A stretch of 64,000 nucleotides of DNA, taken from the NCBI GenBank assembly GCA_021774435.1, contig JAJFJB010000031.1, forward strand, positions 1 through 64,000, in the 5' to 3' direction. Numbering within the stretch: the first letter of the stretch is position 1; each line of letters opens with the position of its first letter. Shown in pieces: positions 59,206 to 64,000 of this stretch. The position numbers and the translations under genes were made by a program. The DNA is from Alphaproteobacteria bacterium (GTDB taxonomy: Bacteria; Pseudomonadota; Alphaproteobacteria; UBA8366; GCA-2717185). The notes under the pieces are model-generated. The model saw nothing but the letters and a program-made list of their open reading frames with translations. It had not been told where the DNA came from and did no database searches.

Positions 59206-60837
59206 ATGAAGTCCGCAGAAGTTATTGCCGAAATTCTTAAACGCGAAGGCGTTGAAGTCCTCATCGCCTATCCGGTCAACCACATCATCGAATATGCGGC
59301 TCGGGCGGATATCCGTACCGTCATCGTTCGCCAGGAGCGAATTGGCCTGCATATGGCCGATGCAATGTCGCGGCTATCCAGCGGCAAGAATATTGGCGTC
59401 TTTGCCATGCAGCACGGGCCCGGTGCCGAAAATGCTTTCGGTGGTGTGGCCCAGGCCTATGGCGAGTCGTCGCCCATTCTTGTAATGCCGATGGGCTATG
59501 CGCGGCGCATCGCGCACATGCAGCCAAATTTCAACTCGGTCCTCAATTTCCAGCACGTCACGAAGCTGGCGGAACCCGTCACCTTTACGAAGGAAATTCC
59601 AAACATCATGCGGCGCGCCTTTACGGCGATTCGCAATGGTCGTCCCGGACCAGCCTTGATCGAAGTGCCGACGGATATCTTCGCGGAAGATTTCGAAGGC
59701 GAAATCGAATATATCCCCGTGCCCAGCACGAGGGTTGGACCCGATCCGGCGCTGGTCGAAGAGGCGGCCCAGGTGCTCGTGGACGCGGAACGGCTGGTGA
59801 TTTACGCGGGCCAGGGAATTCATTACGCGGAAGCATGGCCGCAATTGAGGCAGGTTGCGGAACTGCTGGCGGCGCCCGTGGCGACGAGCCTCGGCGGCAA
59901 GAGTGCCTTTCCGGAGACGCACCCCCTGGCGCTTGGCGCCGGCGGCCGTGGTGTCCCGAAACCGCTGCATGAATTTCTGCAGAAATCCGATGTCATCTTC
60001 GGTGTCGGCTGCAGCTTTACCGAAACCAGCTTTGGCGTCGGCATGCCCAAGGGCAAGACGATCGTTCATGCGACGCTCGATGCCGGCGACTTGAATAAGG
60101 ATGTTGTCGCCAATCATGCGTTAATTGGCGATGCGGCGCTGACCCTTGATGCCTTGATCCCCGCGATTGAAGCCAAGCTCGGTGGCAAACGGGACTCCGC
60201 CCCGGTTACGGCGGAGATTCAATCGATTAAGGAACCCTGGCTCTCGGAATGGGGGCCGAAACGAACCTCGGATGAGACGCCGCTATCGCCTTACCGTGTC
60301 CTGCACGACCTTGCCAAGACCGTAGATATCGACAACACGATCATCACGCACGACGCCGGCAGCCCTCGTGACCAGTTGACCCCATTCTGGGAGTCGACGA
60401 CGCCTTTGTCCTATATCGGCTGGGGCAAGACCACGCAGCTTGGCTATGGCCTCGGTCTGGCCATGGGCGCGAAACTGGCGAAGCCGGATAAGCTCTGCAT
60501 CAACGTCTGGGGGGATGCGGCAATCGGATTTACGGGCATGGATTTCGAAACCGCGGTACGAGAGCGGATCCCGATCCTTTCGATCTTGCTCAACAACTTC
60601 TCAATGGCCATCGAACTCCACATCATGGAGCAATCGACCGAGAAATACCGCGCGACGGATATTTCGGGCGACTATGCCGCCATGGCGCGGGCGTTCGGCG
60701 GTTATGGCGAGCGGGTCACGCAACCGGAAGATATCATTCCAGCGATCAAGCGTGGCATCGAGCAGACGGAGGCAGGCGTCCCGGCGCTGCTCGAATTCAT
60801 CACCTGCAAGGAAACGGAAATTTCCAGCTTCAAGTAA
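59206..60837 (+). CDS. Thiamine pyrophosphate-dependent enzyme (acetolactate synthase-like)
   Basis: EILKREGVEVLIAYPVNHIIEYAARADIRTVIVRQERIGLHMADAMSRLSSGKNIGVFAMQHGPGAENAFGG; TPP motif GDAAIGFTGMDFETAVRERIPILSILLNN. Confidence 0.94.
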   Translation: MKSAEVIAEILKREGVEVLIAYPVNHIIEYAARADIRTVIVRQERIGLHMADAMSRLSSGKNIGVFAMQHGPGAENAFGGVAQAYGESSPILVMPMGYARRIAHMQPNFNSVLNFQHVTKLAEPVTFTKEIPNIMRRAFTAIRNGRPGPALIEVPTDIFAEDFEGEIEYIPVPSTRVGPDPALVEEAAQVLVDAERLVIYAGQGIHYAEAWPQLRQVAELLAAPVATSLGGKSAFPETHPLALGAGGRGVPKPLHEFLQKSDVIFGVGCSFTETSFGVGMPKGKTIVHATLDAGDLNKDVVANHALIGDAALTLDALIPAIEAKLGGKRDSAPVTAEIQSIKEPWLSEWGPKRTSDETPLSPYRVLHDLAKTVDIDNTIITHDAGSPRDQLTPFWESTTPLSYIGWGKTTQLGYGLGLAMGAKLAKPDKLCINVWGDAAIGFTGMDFETAVRERIPILSILLNNFSMAIELHIMEQSTEKYRATDISGDYAAMARAFGGYGERVTQPEDIIPAIKRGIEQTEAGVPALLEFITCKETEISSFK

Positions 60838-60840
60838 GCG

Positions 60841-61311
60841 ATGGCACCTTCGGACAAAACCACGGCAGGTGTGATCGCACCACCGCCGCTGATCTTCCTT
60901 ACCGGCTTGCTGATCGGATACGGTCTTGATTTTCTTTGGCCATCGCCGTCGCTACCCAACGAAATCGGTTATCCCCTGGGTGTTCTGCTCGGGGTTATGG
61001 GCTTTGCCATTGCGCTGCCGGCGCTTTTCGGCTTCCGGCGCGCCGGGACTAGCCCGGAGCCCTGGAATCCGTCAACGGTGTTGGTGACAGGTGGCGTATA
61101 CCGATTTTCCCGCAATCCGATGTATGTCGGGCTGGCGTTCGTTTATTTGGGGATCACAGCAGCATTTGGCGGTATCTGGATGTTTGCCTTTCTGATCCCT
61201 GTTTTGGCGACGATGCACTACGGCGTCATCGCACGGGAAGAGCGCTACCTTCGGGAATTATTTGGCGAACCGTATCGCCAGTACTGCGACATTGTGCGCC
61301 GCTGGTTGTGA
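60841..61311 (+). CDS. Isoprenylcysteine carboxyl methyltransferase (ICMT/PEMT) family membrane protein
   Basis: LVTGGVYRFSRNPMYVGLAFVYLG, ATMHYGVIAREERYLRELFGEPYRQYCDIVRRWL. Confidence 0.92.
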   Translation: MAPSDKTTAGVIAPPPLIFLTGLLIGYGLDFLWPSPSLPNEIGYPLGVLLGVMGFAIALPALFGFRRAGTSPEPWNPSTVLVTGGVYRFSRNPMYVGLAFVYLGITAAFGGIWMFAFLIPVLATMHYGVIAREERYLRELFGEPYRQYCDIVRRWL

Positions 61312-61391
61312 GGTCTGCACGTTGACCGCGTTTCGGCGACCCGTTTTAATCTCTCCATAGTCGCAAGCGTTTTTCCGAAGGAGAGTTTGAT

Positions 61392-61898
61392 ATGGACGAT
61401 GATGCGAAGAAGACCGCGTTAAGGATGATTCCGTACGGCATCTATGTGATGACGGCTAAGAGCGGGGACGGTTCTATTGCCGCGGCGACCGTGAACTGGG
61501 TCACGCAGACATCGTTCAACCCGCCACTCGTCGCCATTGGCGTCAAGGTTGATTCAGGGCCCTTGCAAGCGGTCAATGAAACCCGCGGCTTTGCCTTGAA
61601 TATGCTCGGCAAAGGGCAGCAGGGTCAGGCGTTTGCGTTCTTCAAGCCGGCCGATGTCGATGGCAACAAGGTCAGTGGAGAACCGTTCGAGGCGGGACCA
61701 ATTACGGGTTCGCCAATTTTGCAAAACGCTCAGGCGAGCGTCGAATGCAAGGTCGTGGAAATCGTCGAGCAGGGCGACCATCACATCGTTGTCGGCGAAG
61801 TCGTGAACGCCCATGTGGGTCAGAGCCCGGCCGGCCGGCCCGATGAGGCGATTCTCGAGATGAAAGAACTCGGCGACAACGTTTTTTACGGCGGCTGA
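61392..61898 (+). CDS. Flavin reductase-like domain protein
   Basis: IPYGIYVMTAKSGDGSIAAATVNWVTQTSFNPPLVAIGVKVDS...FALNMLGKGQ. Confidence 0.92.
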   Translation: MDDDAKKTALRMIPYGIYVMTAKSGDGSIAAATVNWVTQTSFNPPLVAIGVKVDSGPLQAVNETRGFALNMLGKGQQGQAFAFFKPADVDGNKVSGEPFEAGPITGSPILQNAQASVECKVVEIVEQGDHHIVVGEVVNAHVGQSPAGRPDEAILEMKELGDNVFYGG

Positions 61899-61900
61899 AC

Positions 61901-63388
61901 CTACTGATCTTTGCTACTGCGCGTTCGGCGCACGGCGTCGCGCCATCCGTCGTAGCGCCGAGACCGTTCCGAGGGATCCATGCGTGGGTCGAAGCGGGAG
62001 TGGCTGCGCCAGCGTTCAGCCAGAACAAGCGGGCCTTTCATGAGGCCTACTTGCATGCCGGCCAACATGGCCGCGCCAAGTGCGGTTGTCTCCGCCGTCA
62101 CGGGGCGCTCGACGGCCAGGTCGAGAATGTCGGAGAGGAATTGCATCGCCCAGTCATTGGCGATCATGCCACCATCCACACGCAGTGCCGCTGGCGACAT
62201 GGCGCCGTCGGCGGCCATGGCCTCGAACAAGTCGCGCGTTTGGTAGCAGACCGATTCCAGCGTGGCGCGCGCGAGTTCCTCGCGGCCGGTGTCACGGGTC
62301 AAACCGTAGATCGCGCCGCGCGCCTCCGCATCCCAATAGGGTGCACCGAGGCCCGTGAAGGCCGGCACCATATACACGGTGCTTTCCGGGTTCGCGGCTT
62401 TGGCGAGCGCTTCGGTCTCTTCCGCCTGCCGGACCACGCCGACGCCATCGCGTAACCACTGCACCGCCGCGCCAGCGGTAAAGATGCTGCCTTCCAGCGC
62501 GTAGGTGGTACGCCCATTCAGGCGATAGGCGATTGTCGTCAGAAGCTTGTTGGCTGACAGGACAGGCTTTTCGCCGATATTCAGCAAGGCGAAACACCCG
62601 GTGCCGTAAGTCGCCTTGACCATGCCCGGTTCGAAGCAGGCCTGCCCCACGGTCGCGGCTTGCTGGTCGCCCGCCATGCCGGCGATGGGAATTTCGGCGC
62701 CGAGCAGGGGCGCATCGGTGATACCAAAATTCGCCATATTGTCGTGCACGGTCGGCAGAATGGTGCGCGGTACACCGAATAGGTTCAGCAGATCTTCATC
62801 CCATTCCTGCTTTTGGATATCGAAGAGCAGTGTGCGGGCCGCGTTGGTTATATCCGTGGCATGAACTTGTCCGCCGGTCAGGCGCCAGAGAAGGAAACTA
62901 TCGATCGTACCAAAGGCAAGGCCGCCCGCTTCAGCTTTCGACCGAGCTCCGTCGACGTTGTCGAGGAGCCAAGCAATTTTCGTTGCGGAAAAATACGGAT
63001 CGAGCAACAGGCCTGTTTTGGATTGAACACGCGCCTCGTTGCCGTCGGCCCGGAGCCTCGCGCAAACCTCCGCGGTGCGCCTGTCCTGCCACACAATGGC
63101 GTTGTGAACTGGCTTGCCAGTCGCCCGGTCCCAGATAACGGTTGTTTCACGCTGATTGGTAATTCCGATCGCGGCAATTTTGTTCGCCGCGATACCCGCG
63201 ATCTGGAGTACGTCGCGACAGACCGTCACGACATCTTCCCAAATCGTTTCAGGGTCATGTTCAACCCAGCCGGGTCGCGGATAAATTTGCGATAACTCTT
63301 TCTGCGCTTGACCGAGGGGCGTACCGTCCGTGTTGTAGAGTATGGCGCGGGTGCTCGTTGTGCCCTGGTCGATTGCAAGGATGGTCAT
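61901..63388 (-). CDS. glpK: Glycerol kinase
   Basis: [106 protein letters not shown] 63388. Confidence 0.97.
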   Translation of the reverse strand: MTILAIDQGTTSTRAILYNTDGTPLGQAQKELSQIYPRPGWVEHDPETIWEDVVTVCRDVLQIAGIAANKIAAIGITNQRETTVIWDRATGKPVHNAIVWQDRRTAEVCARLRADGNEARVQSKTGLLLDPYFSATKIAWLLDNVDGARSKAEAGGLAFGTIDSFLLWRLTGGQVHATDITNAARTLLFDIQKQEWDEDLLNLFGVPRTILPTVHDNMANFGITDAPLLGAEIPIAGMAGDQQAATVGQACFEPGMVKATYGTGCFALLNIGEKPVLSANKLLTTIAYRLNGRTTYALEGSIFTAGAAVQWLRDGVGVVRQAEETEALAKAANPESTVYMVPAFTGLGAPYWDAEARGAIYGLTRDTGREELARATLESVCYQTRDLFEAMAADGAMSPAALRVDGGMIANDWAMQFLSDILDLAVERPVTAETTALGAAMLAGMQVGLMKGPLVLAERWRSHSRFDPRMDPSERSRRYDGWRDAVRRTRSSKDQ

Positions 63389-63540
63389 GTGTTGGCTCCC
63401 AGTTTCGTCGCCATGGTCGCAAAGTGTCGCGCATTTGTCATGCCGCAAGCTTAGAAGTTCTCTCTTGCGTGCGCATTTGTTTCCAGCGCAGAAAGAGCAC
63501 TCATAACTTCTTAGCGGCAACAATTGTTCGAGTGTGGATG

Positions 63541-64000
63541 ATGGCGGAGTTACTGCAATGCGTGTCGCCGGTGGATGGCCGGGTCTTTGTCGAACGGCCA
63601 CTCGCCGACGACCGCGAAATCGCCGCGGCTCTGGAGCGCGCAGAAATGGCTGGTCCGGGATGGCGGTTAATGGCGATACGGGATCGGCAAGCGATGTTGA
63701 TGCGGGCAACGGACTTTCTGGCCGAGGACCGGGATGAAATAGCGCTGGAACTCACCTGGCAGATGGGGCGTCCCGTGCGCCAGGCGCTTGGCGAAGTCGT
63801 TGGGTTCGAGGAACGCGCACGTCAAATGATCGCTATCGCACCGGAAGCGCTGGTAGATATAGAACCACTCTATCAGCCTGGCTTCACGAGGTTTATACGC
63901 CGGGTGCCGCTGGGGCAGGTCTTTGTCGTTGCGCCCTGGAACTATCCCTATCTGACGGCGGTCAACGCGGTTTGGCCGGCGTTGTTGGCTGGTAATACGG
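63541..64000 (+). CDS. Aldehyde dehydrogenase family protein (partial; runs off window end)
   Basis: [27 protein letters not shown]...[17 protein letters not shown]...[37 protein letters not shown]; not in ORF track because open at the edge. Confidence 0.88.
   Translation, partial: MAELLQCVSPVDGRVFVERPLADDREIAAALERAEMAGPGWRLMAIRDRQAMLMRATDFLAEDRDEIALELTWQMGRPVRQALGEVVGFEERARQMIAIAPEALVDIEPLYQPGFTRFIRRVPLGQVFVVAPWNYPYLTAVNAVWPALLAGNT

Noticed and set aside
1-64000. CRISPR arrays, tRNA/rRNA genes, prophage or toxin-antitoxin modules
   Set aside because: No spaced direct-repeat arrays, cloverleaf-like segments, phage structural genes or small paired TA ORFs were recognised when reading the intergenic gaps.

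Overview
The window reads as a GC-rich alphaproteobacterial-type chromosome segment, about 90% protein coding and dominated by catabolic and redox enzymes. I saw no rRNA, tRNA, CRISPR array or intact mobile element. Two genes run off the window edges and are absent from the ORF track: an FtsH-type protease at the left (minus strand) and an aldehyde dehydrogenase at the right (plus strand). Main blocks: ABC-F ATPase, hydrolases and SDR (2.2-6.4 kb); M28 peptidase; CYTH-CHAD protein divergent from polyphosphate kinase (8.2-12.3 kb); CobD-like aminotransferase; DUF1028 plus hydrolase; HyuA/HyuB plus CMD-family protein (16.5-20.8 kb); ArsR-rhodanese regulator plus cupin (21.4-22.8 kb); a CoA-dependent catabolic operon (26-31 kb); an AroQ-like / GntR / CitE-like / DUF1116-like / sulfatase region (31.1-36.5 kb); a PEP-CTERM protein; an IS110 remnant; soxBDAG sarcosine oxidase (45-50.1 kb); a truncated hemoglobin / PAS-cyclase gene pair (50.3-51.8 kb); a redoxin split by an in-frame UGA (53.2-53.8 kb); and a sugar-acid / acyl-CoA block (54-63.4 kb) ending in glycerol kinase. 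The strongest observation is 53231-53839 (minus). It is one continuous reading frame interrupted only by a TGA exactly where the first Cys of a thioredoxin-fold W-C-P-x-C-K motif belongs, followed by a GGUC-loop hairpin at the right distance for a bacterial SECIS. It is a candidate exported selenoprotein that ordinary gene calling breaks into two pieces. Second is the overlapping truncated-hemoglobin / PAS-coiled-coil-class III cyclase pair, which resembles a split soluble cyclase gas sensor.
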